DNA from: Porcincola intestinalis | GTDB lineage: Bacteria; Bacillota; Clostridia; Lachnospirales; Lachnospiraceae | DNA length: 64,000 bases | Assembly: GCF_009696445.1 (NCBI RefSeq) | Contig: NZ_VULZ01000009.1 | Span: 1-64,000 of the forward strand | Reading direction: 5' to 3' | Shown here: positions 14,994 through 22,752 of the stretch, piece after piece | Numbering within the stretch: the first letter of the stretch is position 1 | How the letters are laid out: each line of letters begins with the position of its first letter | Made by a program: the position numbers and the translations under genes | The notes under the pieces: generated by a model | What the model saw: the letters and a program-made list of their open reading frames with translations, nothing else | The model's database searches: none | Told to the model about the DNA's origin: nothing

Positions 14994-15992
14994 ATGGCGG
15001 CAAAGGTCGATTTAATTACAGGATTTCTGGGATCCGGCAAGACAACCTTTATCCAGACGTATGCCAGATACCTGATGAGACAAGGACAGAGGGTTGGGAT
15101 TATTGAGAATGACTATGGTTCTGTGAATGTCGATATGATGCTTCTTCAGGAATTGGAGAGGGAAGGGGCAGTTACAGAGATGGTCATAGGCGGGGATCTT
15201 TCCAGCTACAGGCGAAGATTCCGGACAAAGCTGATCACCATGGGAATGCAGAATCTGGACCGCGTCCTGGTTGAGCCTTCAGGTGTCTTCGACGTCGATG
15301 AGTTTTTTGATGCAATGTATGAGGACACGATCAGCAGTCTTTGCGGAATCGGAAGTGTCATTTCGATTGTCGATGCCTCAATGGCTTATCCCCTGGACCG
15401 CAATGCAGCCTATCTTCTGGTTTCAGAGGTGGCAGATGCGGGAATTGTCCTGCTGAGCCACACAGAGAAGAAGAAAGATGGAACCGGCGACATACGGGCG
15501 GATGAGACGGTCCGGTATCTCAACCAGGCGATGCAGCAGTTCGGATGCAGCAGACGGTTTATGGAACAGTATGACCAGAAGACGTCGGGGTATGGGAAGG
15601 ACATACTTCTGAAAGACTGGAGCAGTCTGACAGATGCCGACTTTGAGCGTATCAGTGAGGCCTCCTACCGGGAATTTGATCATGTAAAGCTTCAGACGGA
15701 GCAGGCGTTCCAGACCCTTTACTATATGAACCTGGGGAGAGGAAGAGAAGAACTGATGTCAGCAGCGTCAGAACTGCTGGGACAAGGCAGCGGGGGAAAA
15801 GAGAACCGATATGGACGGATCCTCCGGATCAAAGGTTTTTTCAGGGAAGGGGAAAAGTGGCTTGAGCTGAATGCCACGCGCACCGGTCTGAATATCCGGA
15901 CGCTGTCGGAGGGTCAGGATGTACTGATTGTCATCGGTGAACATCTGGACGCGAAGGCCATTGACGAGAGAATTGGAGCAAAACATATCTGA
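14994..15992 (+). CDS. CobW-like G3E GTPase lacking the CxCC metal motif
   Basis: A 332-residue P-loop GTPase of the COG0523/CobW type. Walker A is GFLGSGKTT (10-18), the family ENDYG segment is at 38-42, and EPSG (in VLVEPSGVFDVDEFF) corresponds to the usual switch region. COG0523 metal chaperones normally have a GCxCC motif around residues 65-70; here that stretch is VIGGDLSS, with no cysteines. A C-terminal CobW_C-like segment follows. It begins 26 bases after metA, so co-transcription is likely. A role in metal insertion should not be assumed because the metal-binding cysteines are absent. Confidence 0.82.
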   Translation: MAAKVDLITGFLGSGKTTFIQTYARYLMRQGQRVGIIENDYGSVNVDMMLLQELEREGAVTEMVIGGDLSSYRRRFRTKLITMGMQNLDRVLVEPSGVFDVDEFFDAMYEDTISSLCGIGSVISIVDASMAYPLDRNAAYLLVSEVADAGIVLLSHTEKKKDGTGDIRADETVRYLNQAMQQFGCSRRFMEQYDQKTSGYGKDILLKDWSSLTDADFERISEASYREFDHVKLQTEQAFQTLYYMNLGRGREELMSAASELLGQGSGGKENRYGRILRIKGFFREGEKWLELNATRTGLNIRTLSEGQDVLIVIGEHLDAKAIDERIGAKHI

Positions 15993-16097
15993 AAGGCGGC
16001 AGTCTGAAAAAACGGGCTGTCTGTGCCTGAAAAACAGCTGTCAGGAGCCTGGAGCTGGTTATTTTCGAGCCCTTTTTAGAAATGGAGATGCATATAC

Positions 16098-16739
16098 ATG
16101 AAAATACCGCTGCATTACCAGATGTCGGAATATGACTGCGGTCCCACAACGATGCTCAATGCCATCAGCTATCTGTTTGAGGTGGAGGAGATTCCGCCGG
16201 AGGTTATCCGCAACATCATGCTGTACAGCCTCGACTGCTACAATGATGAGGGACGCCTTGGCGAGATGGGGACGAGCAGAAGTGCGATGATGTTCCTGTG
16301 CAACTGGCTCAATGGGTTTGGAAGACTGGATCGGATTCCGGTCAGCGGGCAGTATCTGAGCGGGAAGATGGTCACCATGTCCCCGGAAGGGCGGATCGTC
16401 CACGCGCTTCGCTGCCATGGGGTGGTTGTTCTGAGGGTGATTATTGATGTCTGGCACTATATTCTGGTGACCGGAGTGGAGGAGGATCCTACTGGAAAGG
16501 GTGACCTGGTCTTCCAGGTATTTGATCCCTACTATGATGCAGATTCGAAGGAATTCTCCGGACCCGGCATTGAGTTCGTGGAGGATCATCCGAAGGAATA
16601 CAACAAGCGGATTGCACGAAGCTGCTTCTCCGGCAATGGCCTGTATACACTTGGCCAGGATGAGGAAAGGGAAGCTGTGCTTCTGTACAATGGACAGACG
16701 GAGCTGACCGAGGAGAAGACCATCGAATACTATATCTGA
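16098..16739 (+). CDS. C39-like cysteine peptidase domain protein
   Basis: A 213-residue protein with a papain/C39-type triad. Cys14 is in SEYDCGPTTMLN (after a short amphipathic start), His120 in VWHYILVTGV, and Asp143 in VFDPYY. There is no signal peptide, membrane segment or ABC transporter domain, so it is predicted cytoplasmic and free-standing, unlike C39 domains of bacteriocin exporters. It starts about 105 bases after the CobW-like gene and is followed 30 bases later by a tiny Cys-rich gene. Substrate unknown. Confidence 0.8.
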   Translation: MKIPLHYQMSEYDCGPTTMLNAISYLFEVEEIPPEVIRNIMLYSLDCYNDEGRLGEMGTSRSAMMFLCNWLNGFGRLDRIPVSGQYLSGKMVTMSPEGRIVHALRCHGVVVLRVIIDVWHYILVTGVEEDPTGKGDLVFQVFDPYYDADSKEFSGPGIEFVEDHPKEYNKRIARSCFSGNGLYTLGQDEEREAVLLYNGQTELTEEKTIEYYI

Positions 16740-16769
16740 TACGATATTTGAAAGCGGGGAGACAGGCAG

Positions 16770-16988
16770 ATGAAGAGCATTCTGATTCGAGATACAACCA
16801 GGCAGGAGCGGGAGGAGATTGTGAGGCAGTCTCTGAGCTGGTGCGGAGGCGGCTGTGAAAACTGTTCCTCCTGCTGGCTTGGAGGTGGGAAGGCAGAGGA
16901 CATTTATCAGCCTTACATTGACGGGGAGAAGGAGATATCGGAGATCAACCAGGAATATCAGGCCAGCTACCAGCACGGAACTGTCTGA
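16770..16988 (+). CDS. small Cys-rich protein (CX3CX2CX2C)
   Basis: A 72-residue protein with a charged helix (1-22), a compact cysteine cluster at Cys25, 29, 32 and 35 embedded in Gly/Trp (WCGGGCENCSSCW), a GGG, and a C-terminal YQPYIDGEKEISEINQEY stretch. The four cysteines could bind a metal or Fe-S cluster, or be modified. The ATG follows GCGGGGAGAC. It is downstream of the C39-like gene with 30 bases between them and is likely co-transcribed. I do not recognise a named family. Confidence 0.72.
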   Translation: MKSILIRDTTRQEREEIVRQSLSWCGGGCENCSSCWLGGGKAEDIYQPYIDGEKEISEINQEYQASYQHGTV

Positions 16989-17049
16989 GGGAGGTGTCCG
17001 CCAGAACAGAAGCAGTGCCTGTCAACGCTGAGACGGACTTTGGCTGTAC

Positions 17050-17077
17050 TTGACATTCCTCCTGTTGCGGATATAAT
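17050..17077 (+). promoter_or_regulatory. consensus promoter of the folT leader
   Basis: Perfect TTGACA (17050-17055) and TATAAT (17072-17077) with a 16-bp spacer. The transcript would start near 17084 and carry about 230 bases of leader. That leader opens with a hairpin, CGGAAGA...TCTTCCG, before the riboswitch. Confidence 0.9.
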
Positions 17078-17146
17078 CGACTCAACGGAAGAAGTTGTAC
17101 CTGTAATCTGAACAAGTATGACAGCGTACAGATATCTTCCGTGTCA

Positions 17147-17254
17147 GGCGAAGTAGGAATAAGCGCGTGAAGTTTTCAGTGGATGGGGAGTTGCCCTGAA
17201 CCGAAGATCCCGCCCTGCGGCAGGGGTCGCGGTGCTTATTCTGCACCCGTTGCC
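17147..17254 (+). promoter_or_regulatory. tetrahydrofolate (THF) riboswitch aptamer
   Basis: The order of conserved blocks matches the THF riboswitch: P1 arms GGCGA (17147-17151) and TTGCC (17250-17254), GTAG, stem GAATAAGC with GCTTATTC, the internal GCGTGAAG, GGATGGGGAGTTGCC, CCGAAG, and the 3' CGCGGTGC and TGCACCCGT segments. It lies in the leader of a folate transporter gene, as this class usually does. Confidence 0.87.
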
Positions 17255-17275
17255 GCATATAGAAGATCAGGGAAG

Positions 17276-17311
17276 CCTCTATGTGTGGACGGAACTCATG
17301 GAGGTTTTTTT
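17276..17311 (+). terminator. expression platform: hairpin that covers the Shine-Dalgarno, with T tract
   Basis: CCTCTATG (17276-17283) pairs with CATGGAGG (17297-17304) and is followed by seven Ts and then directly by the folT ATG. The 3' arm contains the GGAGG ribosome site, so the hairpin can both terminate transcription and block translation. A competing pairing of CATATAGA (17256-17263) with TCTATGTG (17278-17285) would release it. Confidence 0.75.
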
Positions 17312-17881
17312 ATGCGTAAAAGAGAGAATCACACGGTCTGGTGCACGTACACCTTTGTCTCAATCGGGATGCTGGCGGCTGTGCAGCTTCTGCTTTCCCG
17401 CTTTCTGTCCATACCGGTGGGCGGATTCGGAAGAATCTCCCTCAGCCCGATTGCCACGATGATGGCAGGCCTCTGGCTTGGACCACTGGCCGGCGGACTG
17501 ACCGGATTGATCGCGGATATTCTGGGCTGTCTGATCCAGGGCTACACGGTCAATCCCATCATTACACTGAGCGCGGTCATGTGGGGCGTTATTCCGGCTC
17601 TTTTCATTCCGGAAGGCGGAAAAAAGGGGAAAAAGATCCTGACGCTCAGCATTTCCGTCATTCTGACGGCTGTTGTATGTTCTCTTGGACTTACGACAGC
17701 AGGACTTGTCCTGATCAATGGGTTTAATCTGTATTCGATCCTGCTGACGCGGCTGACTCAGTTTATCGTGACCGTTCCGGTATATTGCCTGTTAATCAAC
17801 CTTCTGTATTTCAGTCCGGTCACGTCCATGGTCCGGCAGGCACTCCGTACAAGACTGCATCGCAGTCCGCAGAAGCAGTAA
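17312..17881 (+). CDS. folT: folate ECF transporter S component FolT
   Basis: The substrate-binding membrane subunit of an energy-coupling-factor transporter; it captures folates and needs the shared EcfA/A'/T module encoded elsewhere. The 189 residues contain about six membrane helices, the early VGGFGRISLSP loop and GLWLGPLAGGLTGLIADILG, both typical of the S-component group. The ATG at 17312 follows GGAGG with 7-base spacing, while the frame upstream runs through the riboswitch and is not coding. Regulation by the upstream THF riboswitch supports folate as the substrate. Confidence 0.92.
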   Translation: MRKRENHTVWCTYTFVSIGMLAAVQLLLSRFLSIPVGGFGRISLSPIATMMAGLWLGPLAGGLTGLIADILGCLIQGYTVNPIITLSAVMWGVIPALFIPEGGKKGKKILTLSISVILTAVVCSLGLTTAGLVLINGFNLYSILLTRLTQFIVTVPVYCLLINLLYFSPVTSMVRQALRTRLHRSPQKQ

Positions 17882-17960
17882 CTGCAGGCAAGCCCCGGTG
17901 CGGGAATTTCTGACCACTTTCATGAACAGATGATCAACAGGAGCAGGGAAAGGGAAGCAG

Positions 17961-19811
17961 ATGGACTGGAAACCACTTGTAAAAGAAATCAGCACTTTTG
18001 ACCGAACAGTCATCCCTCATTCCAGGCTTGAAGAGGATGGCATGGTGTTTTCGGCAGAAGCGCCGGAGGGAGAGCCGCTGGAACTGATCCTGTATGACAA
18101 AGATAGCGGCGAGGAAAAAGCGATTGTTCCATTTCCGGGCAGACCCTGCATCGGCAATATTCGTGTTCTGAAGGTTTCCGGCATTCCGGCTGAAAAGGTA
18201 TCATACAATTTTAAGTGTGGGAAGGAGATCCTGCAGGATCCCTGGGCGCAGCGTATCTATGGCGCGGAGGTGTACGGGGAGAAACGCAGCGGCAGGATCC
18301 GCTGTGGCTTCCTGACAGATTCATTTGAATGGGGGGAGGACATTCCGCGAGAGGGAATCCCGTTCAGGGACTCCGTCCTTTACGAAATGAATGTCCGGGG
18401 ATTTACGAAGGGCAGAAGAAGTGGTGTCCGCCAGAAGGGAACATTTGAGGGTGTCATTGAAAAGATTCCGTATCTGAAGTCACTGGGGATTACCGCAATT
18501 GTCCTGATGCCTTGCTATGAGTTTGACGAGACCGAAGCCTTCCGGAGGGCCCGGGTCGGGGCACCTGAGGGCTCTCAGGATGAGCAGCGGGCAAATGGCC
18601 CGAAACCGGCAATTGGCCCGAAGCCGGGCCCATTGCCGCTGAATCCGGAAAGCGTGAACCTCTGGGGATTTGGTCCCGGGTTCCTGCTGACCCCGAAGGC
18701 GTCGTATTCGGCTTCGGGGAATCCATACCGGTCTTTCTGTGAAATGGTCCGGGCTCTCCATCAGGCGGGGCTGGAAGTCCTGATGGAGATGGATTTTTCC
18801 GGCAGTGTGACAGCGGAGATGATGCTGTCAGCCCTGGTCTGGTGGAGAAGCGTTTACCATGTGGACGGTTTCTTCCTGTTTGGTGATCAAAAGTGTCTCG
18901 ATGCAGTGTGCAGAAATCCTGCCCTGACAGGCTGCAAACTCATCTCGGAGTATTTCTCTGCTCCGGACATGTACCCGGACGGAAGAAAGACGGCCTTCCG
19001 GAACCTGGCAGAGTGCAACAGAGGGTTCCAGAATGACGCGCGCAGATTCCTGAAGGGAGATGAAGGCTCCCTTCAGCCATTTCTGGGCAGAGCCCGCTAT
19101 AACCCGAAGGATACAGCGGTGGTCAACGAGATCACAATGCATGATGGCTTCACACTCATGGATCTGGTCTCATACAATGACCAGCACAATGGTGCTGATG
19201 AAGGGCAGAGCGCTCCTCAGTACTCCTGGAACTGCGGGGCTGAGGGGCCAACAAGGAGAAAGGAAGTCCTGAAGCTTCGCCTCCGGCAAATCCGCAATGC
19301 GCTGGCAATGCTGTTCCTGTCACAGGGGACGCCTATGATTCTGGCGGGGGATGAGATGGGCAACACACAGAAGGGGAACAGCAATGCCTGGTGCTTTGAC
19401 TCTGAGCTGTCCTGGGTAGACTGGTCTTCTTCATCCATGTCAAATGCAATCCTGGAATACGTACGGGCACTGGTCCGCTTTCGAAGAAGCCATTCACTGC
19501 TTCATCAGGAGCGGGAGCTGAGCAGCTGCGCGATGGGAGATTATTTTCCTCAGTATTCATGTCATGGGGAGAACGCCTGGTTTGCGCCGCCGACAGCGCA
19601 GGACAGAAGCGCGGGACTGATGTACAGTATGAAGGGCGAAGCCTGTCTGTATGTTGCGTATAATTTTCACTGGGAGGAAAAACAGCTGGCACTTCCGGAT
19701 CTTCCGGGAGAGAGAGCGTGGCGGGTTGTCCTGAGCACATCCGATCGGAAAAATAAGGTGGGGCGGACCATTTCAGTTCCGGCGCGCAGTGTTGTTGTGC
19801 TGGAGGGATGA
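17961..19811 (+). CDS. GlgX/isoamylase-like GH13 protein with degenerate active site
   Basis: A 616-residue protein with an N-terminal CBM48-like domain (about 1-120), a GH13 barrel and a C-terminal beta domain, laid out like glycogen-debranching GlgX. The four GH13 motifs are damaged. Region I reads LMEMDFSGS instead of DVVxNH. Region II reads VDGFFLFGD, so the nucleophile Asp and its Arg partner (FRxD) are missing. Region III keeps Glu (LISEYFS). Region IV keeps HDGFTL and LVSYNDQHN. Two of the three catalytic carboxylates pattern as retained, but the nucleophile is not. The frame is intact with normal codon use, arguing for a maintained pseudoenzyme or glucan-binding protein rather than a decaying gene. 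The ATG follows GGGAAAGGGAAG. Confidence 0.85.
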   Translation: MDWKPLVKEISTFDRTVIPHSRLEEDGMVFSAEAPEGEPLELILYDKDSGEEKAIVPFPGRPCIGNIRVLKVSGIPAEKVSYNFKCGKEILQDPWAQRIYGAEVYGEKRSGRIRCGFLTDSFEWGEDIPREGIPFRDSVLYEMNVRGFTKGRRSGVRQKGTFEGVIEKIPYLKSLGITAIVLMPCYEFDETEAFRRARVGAPEGSQDEQRANGPKPAIGPKPGPLPLNPESVNLWGFGPGFLLTPKASYSASGNPYRSFCEMVRALHQAGLEVLMEMDFSGSVTAEMMLSALVWWRSVYHVDGFFLFGDQKCLDAVCRNPALTGCKLISEYFSAPDMYPDGRKTAFRNLAECNRGFQNDARRFLKGDEGSLQPFLGRARYNPKDTAVVNEITMHDGFTLMDLVSYNDQHNGADEGQSAPQYSWNCGAEGPTRRKEVLKLRLRQIRNALAMLFLSQGTPMILAGDEMGNTQKGNSNAWCFDSELSWVDWSSSSMSNAILEYVRALVRFRRSHSLLHQERELSSCAMGDYFPQYSCHGENAWFAPPTAQDRSAGLMYSMKGEACLYVAYNFHWEEKQLALPDLPGERAWRVVLSTSDRKNKVGRTISVPARSVVVLEG

Positions 19812-19845
19812 CGGCAGGCAGGCTGGATGATAGAAGGAGACGGCT

Positions 19846-20601
19846 GTGACAAAAGAAGCACACTGGTATCAGGAGGGCTGGAAAAAAGGCCATGGACAGG
19901 GAGCTGGCTCGCGGAAGGAGAGCCCGAATGCAGCAGGCTCTGTTCCCGGGCGATATGCCGGGGTTCCCTCTGATGGAAGGGTTACGCCGGAAAAATTGTT
20001 TGGTCATCTGAAGACAGTTACCATGCACCGGATGCTGGTGGCACAGGGCTGCTTTCAGGTCGGACTTTACTGGCAGGGGCTGACGCACGATCTGTCGAAG
20101 TTCAGCCCGGTTGAATTCTGGAACAGTGTCCGGTATTACCAGTATGGAAAGCAGAGTCCGAACAACGGAGAGCGGGTGGCAAAGGGATTCTCAGAGTCCT
20201 GGATTCATCACAAGGGCCACAATATGCATCATTATGAGCACTGGACGGATTACAATGTCGAGGCAGCGAAGAGAGGCGAGTTCCCGATTCAGCCGGTACA
20301 GATGCCAAGGCGGTATGTGGCAGAGATGCTGATGGACCGCATTGCGGCATCCAAAACCTATATGAAGGAGCACTATACGCAGCATGAACCGCTGAAATAC
20401 TATATTCGCGGCAAGGCAGGGGATCTGATGCATCCTCAGACAGCGAGAGAGCTGGAGGGGATGCTGCGGATCCTCGATGTGAGAGGAGAGGCGGCCTGCT
20501 TCCGCTATGTGAAGAACTATTATCTGAAGGGATATCCGGTCGTCAGAAGGGTCACATTGTCTCCGGAGGCTGCTCCGATCCGAAGAAGCTCGCCCACATA
20601 A
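19846..20601 (+). CDS. DUF5662 family protein
   Basis: A 251-residue protein with an HD-like cluster: LTHDLSKFSPVEF, HHKGHNMHHYEHW and the following MPRRYVAEMLMDRIAASKTY. These are the hallmarks of DUF5662, a family of unknown function whose His/Asp residues suggest a metal site. The start is a GTG at 19846 with AAGGAG 7 bases upstream; the next in-frame ATG would cut off the conserved part. Residues 1-45 are low-complexity and basic. Its 3' end overlaps the convergent LysR gene by 82 bases. Confidence 0.82.
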   Translation: MTKEAHWYQEGWKKGHGQGAGSRKESPNAAGSVPGRYAGVPSDGRVTPEKLFGHLKTVTMHRMLVAQGCFQVGLYWQGLTHDLSKFSPVEFWNSVRYYQYGKQSPNNGERVAKGFSESWIHHKGHNMHHYEHWTDYNVEAAKRGEFPIQPVQMPRRYVAEMLMDRIAASKTYMKEHYTQHEPLKYYIRGKAGDLMHPQTARELEGMLRILDVRGEAACFRYVKNYYLKGYPVVRRVTLSPEAAPIRRSSPT

Positions 20602-21467
20602 TGGCGGGCCAGCTCCGTCAGCTCCGTCCGTGACTTCTGAAGGTAACCGATGGTCATGCGGTTTTCGCCTGTCAGCGGGACAGCGACATAATCGCTTCCG
20701 TTGAGATCCTCCGTGATGATGCCGGAGCAGAGTGTGTAGGCATTCAGTCCTACCATGAGGTTTAGCAGCGTTGCCCGGTCGTCAGCCTTGATGATCTTGG
20801 GGTACTCGCAGGTGCTGAGCACCTCCTCTGCAAAATAGAAGGAATTATAATCGCCCTGCTCGAAGGACAGCACCGGATAGGGCTGAAGCTGTTCGATCGT
20901 GATTTCTTTCTGATGGGCGAGCGGATGATTTTTCCACAGATAGACGGAGACGTCACAATCAAAGAGCGGATGGAACTCCAGGTCGTATTCATGGAACAGC
21001 TTCGTCAGGGCATCCCGGTTGAAGTCATTCAGATACAGTACGCCGATCTCGCTTTTCATATTCCGCACGTGTGTCATAACATCGTGTGTCTTTGTCTCGT
21101 GGATAGCAAACTCGTAGTGATCCAGACCGTACACATGGACCGTCTCAATGAAGGCCTTCACAGCGAAAGAATAGTGCTGGGCAGAGACGCTGAACTTGGT
21201 TTTCCGCTGTGAGCGGTCAAGAAAACGATCCTCAAGGAGGCTGTACTGCTCCATCAGCTGACGGGCATAGCCCAGAAATTCTTCACCTTCCTGCGTGATG
21301 GAAATTCCACGATTGGAGCGGATGAAGAGAGTCAGTCCCAGCTCCTTTTCCAGGTCTTTGATGGTGCTTGAGAGTGATGGCTGGGTGATGAACAGCCGGT
21401 GCGCCGCCTCATTCATGCTCCCGCTGTCAGCGATGGTGACGGCGTAGCGAAGCTGCTGAAGTGTCAT
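20520..21467 (-). CDS. LysR-family transcriptional regulator, divergent from metNIQ
   Basis: A 315-residue regulator. The N-terminal winged helix-turn-helix is clear (MTLQQLRYAVTIADSGSMNEAAHRLFITQPSLSSTIKDLE, cited in parts), followed by an effector domain of the substrate-binding fold. The start is placed at 21467, after AAAGGGG; an upstream in-frame ATG would add 17 residues without a ribosome site. It is divergent from the methionine transporter genes with 262 bases between, containing a palindrome that overlaps its own promoter. Control of metNIQ and autoregulation is inferred from this arrangement. Confidence 0.9.
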   Translation of the reverse strand: MTLQQLRYAVTIADSGSMNEAAHRLFITQPSLSSTIKDLEKELGLTLFIRSNRGISITQEGEEFLGYARQLMEQYSLLEDRFLDRSQRKTKFSVSAQHYSFAVKAFIETVHVYGLDHYEFAIHETKTHDVMTHVRNMKSEIGVLYLNDFNRDALTKLFHEYDLEFHPLFDCDVSVYLWKNHPLAHQKEITIEQLQPYPVLSFEQGDYNSFYFAEEVLSTCEYPKIIKADDRATLLNLMVGLNAYTLCSGIITEDLNGSDYVAVPLTGENRMTIGYLQKSRTELTELARHYVGELLRIGAASGDNVTLLTTGYPFR

Positions 21468-21533
21468 GGCAGATGCCCCTTTCCGTGGAATTTCCTGTGT
21501 TAGCCCAGAGTGTAGCACAGATTACAGAGAATT

Positions 21534-21554
21534 GCTATAAGCCAGGCCTATAGC
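21534..21554. promoter_or_regulatory. candidate LysR operator palindrome
   Basis: GCTATA (21534-21539) and TATAGC (21549-21554) form an inverted repeat with partly symmetric centre, of the size LysR proteins bind. On the minus strand it covers a possible -10 (TATAGC) with TTGAAC 17 bp upstream, the likely promoter of the LysR gene. Confidence 0.5.
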
Positions 21555-21625
21555 CGGTTCAAGAAAAATGAAAAGACTGGGCGTGCAGGCAGCGGTATTT
21601 CCGGGACGTCTGCCGGATGTTTTTA

Positions 21626-21634
21626 TGATACAAT
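21626..21634 (+). promoter_or_regulatory. extended -10 promoter for metNI
   Basis: TGATACAAT is an extended -10 (TACAAT at 21629-21634) about 95 bases before metN. No good -35 is visible, consistent with an activated promoter. Confidence 0.5.
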
Positions 21635-21729
21635 CGAAACGCTGACTGCAAAATGAATCGCTGGAATGCGCGGTATGAGCGGCCTGCCTGTGTTTGCAGC
21701 CAAGTTTCAGATCGGGAAGAGGGGACTGT

Positions 21730-22752
21730 ATGAGTGAGATCGAAGTTAGGCATCTGTCGAAAACCTTCACGCAGAAGGATTTAAAGGTCGATGCCCTGAG
21801 CGATATCAACCTGACGGTAGAGAAGGGAGATATCTATGGAATCATCGGAATGTCAGGAGCAGGGAAAAGTACGCTGGTGCGCTGCCTGAACTTCCTGGAG
21901 AAGCCGACGGAAGGACAGGTGTTCATCGAGGGCCGGGAACTGGGGTCCATGGATGAGAAGCAGCTGCGGAAGCAGCGGATGAAGATCGCGATGATCTTCC
22001 AGAATTTCAACCTGCTTGGACAGAAGAATTCCATTGAAAATATCTGCTTTCCGCTGACCATCCAGGGCAAACCGAAAAAGGAAGCCAGAAAAAGGGCGCA
22101 GGAGCTGCTCGAGACTGTCGGTCTGGCAGAGAAGGCGAAGAGTTATCCGAGCCAGCTGTCAGGAGGTCAGAAACAGAGAGTGGCCATTGCCAGAGCACTG
22201 GCTTGTGACCCCAGTATTCTTCTCTGTGACGAGGCAACCTCTGCGCTTGACCCTCAGACAACAGAGTCCATTCTGGGCCTTCTGAAGGAGATCAACGAAA
22301 AGCTTGGAATAACAATTGTGATCATCACCCATCAGATGGCCGTGATCCAGAAGATCTGCAACCGTGTCGCCATCATTGAAAATGGGCATCTGGTAGAAGA
22401 TGGGCTTGTCACAGATATTTTTGCGCACCCGAAGTCTCATGCCGCAAGGGAGCTGATTCTCAGGGATGCCCGGGGAGAGGTTTCTTCTGCCGCAGCACAG
22501 GTTGATGAGATCACGGAAGGACAGAAAATCCGGATTGTGTTCAGCGAGAATTCAGCATTTGAGCCGGTCATTGCCAACATGATTCTGCAGTTCGGCCATC
22601 CGGTCAATATCCTGCTGGCAAACACCAGGAATGTCGGCGGAGTTGCAAAGGGAGAGATGGTTCTGCAGTTGCCGGACGATCGGGATCTTCGTTTCAAGAT
22701 GGAAAACTATCTGAAGGACAGAGGACTTGAACTTGAGGAGGTGGATGACTGA
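21730..22752 (+). CDS. metN: methionine ABC transporter ATP-binding protein MetN
   Basis: Energises methionine uptake at the inner face of the membrane. The 340 residues contain Walker A GMSGAGKST, the Q loop FQNFNLL, signature LSGGQKQRVAIARAL, Walker B ILLCDEATSALD and the switch His in ITHQM. The C-terminal NIL domain (from about residue 260, RIVFSENSAFEPVIANM) is the regulatory methionine-binding domain that identifies MetN. The start at 21730 follows GAGGGG. It overlaps metI by one base. Confidence 0.95.
   Translation: MSEIEVRHLSKTFTQKDLKVDALSDINLTVEKGDIYGIIGMSGAGKSTLVRCLNFLEKPTEGQVFIEGRELGSMDEKQLRKQRMKIAMIFQNFNLLGQKNSIENICFPLTIQGKPKKEARKRAQELLETVGLAEKAKSYPSQLSGGQKQRVAIARALACDPSILLCDEATSALDPQTTESILGLLKEINEKLGITIVIITHQMAVIQKICNRVAIIENGHLVEDGLVTDIFAHPKSHAARELILRDARGEVSSAAAQVDEITEGQKIRIVFSENSAFEPVIANMILQFGHPVNILLANTRNVGGVAKGEMVLQLPDDRDLRFKMENYLKDRGLELEEVDD

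Noticed and set aside
16770-16988. The Cys-rich mini-protein as a classical double-glycine bacteriocin precursor
   Set aside because: There is no hydrophobic core peptide after the GG, no exporter or immunity gene nearby, and the C-terminal half is charged. A metal-binding or protease-partner role fits better, so I kept it as unknown.
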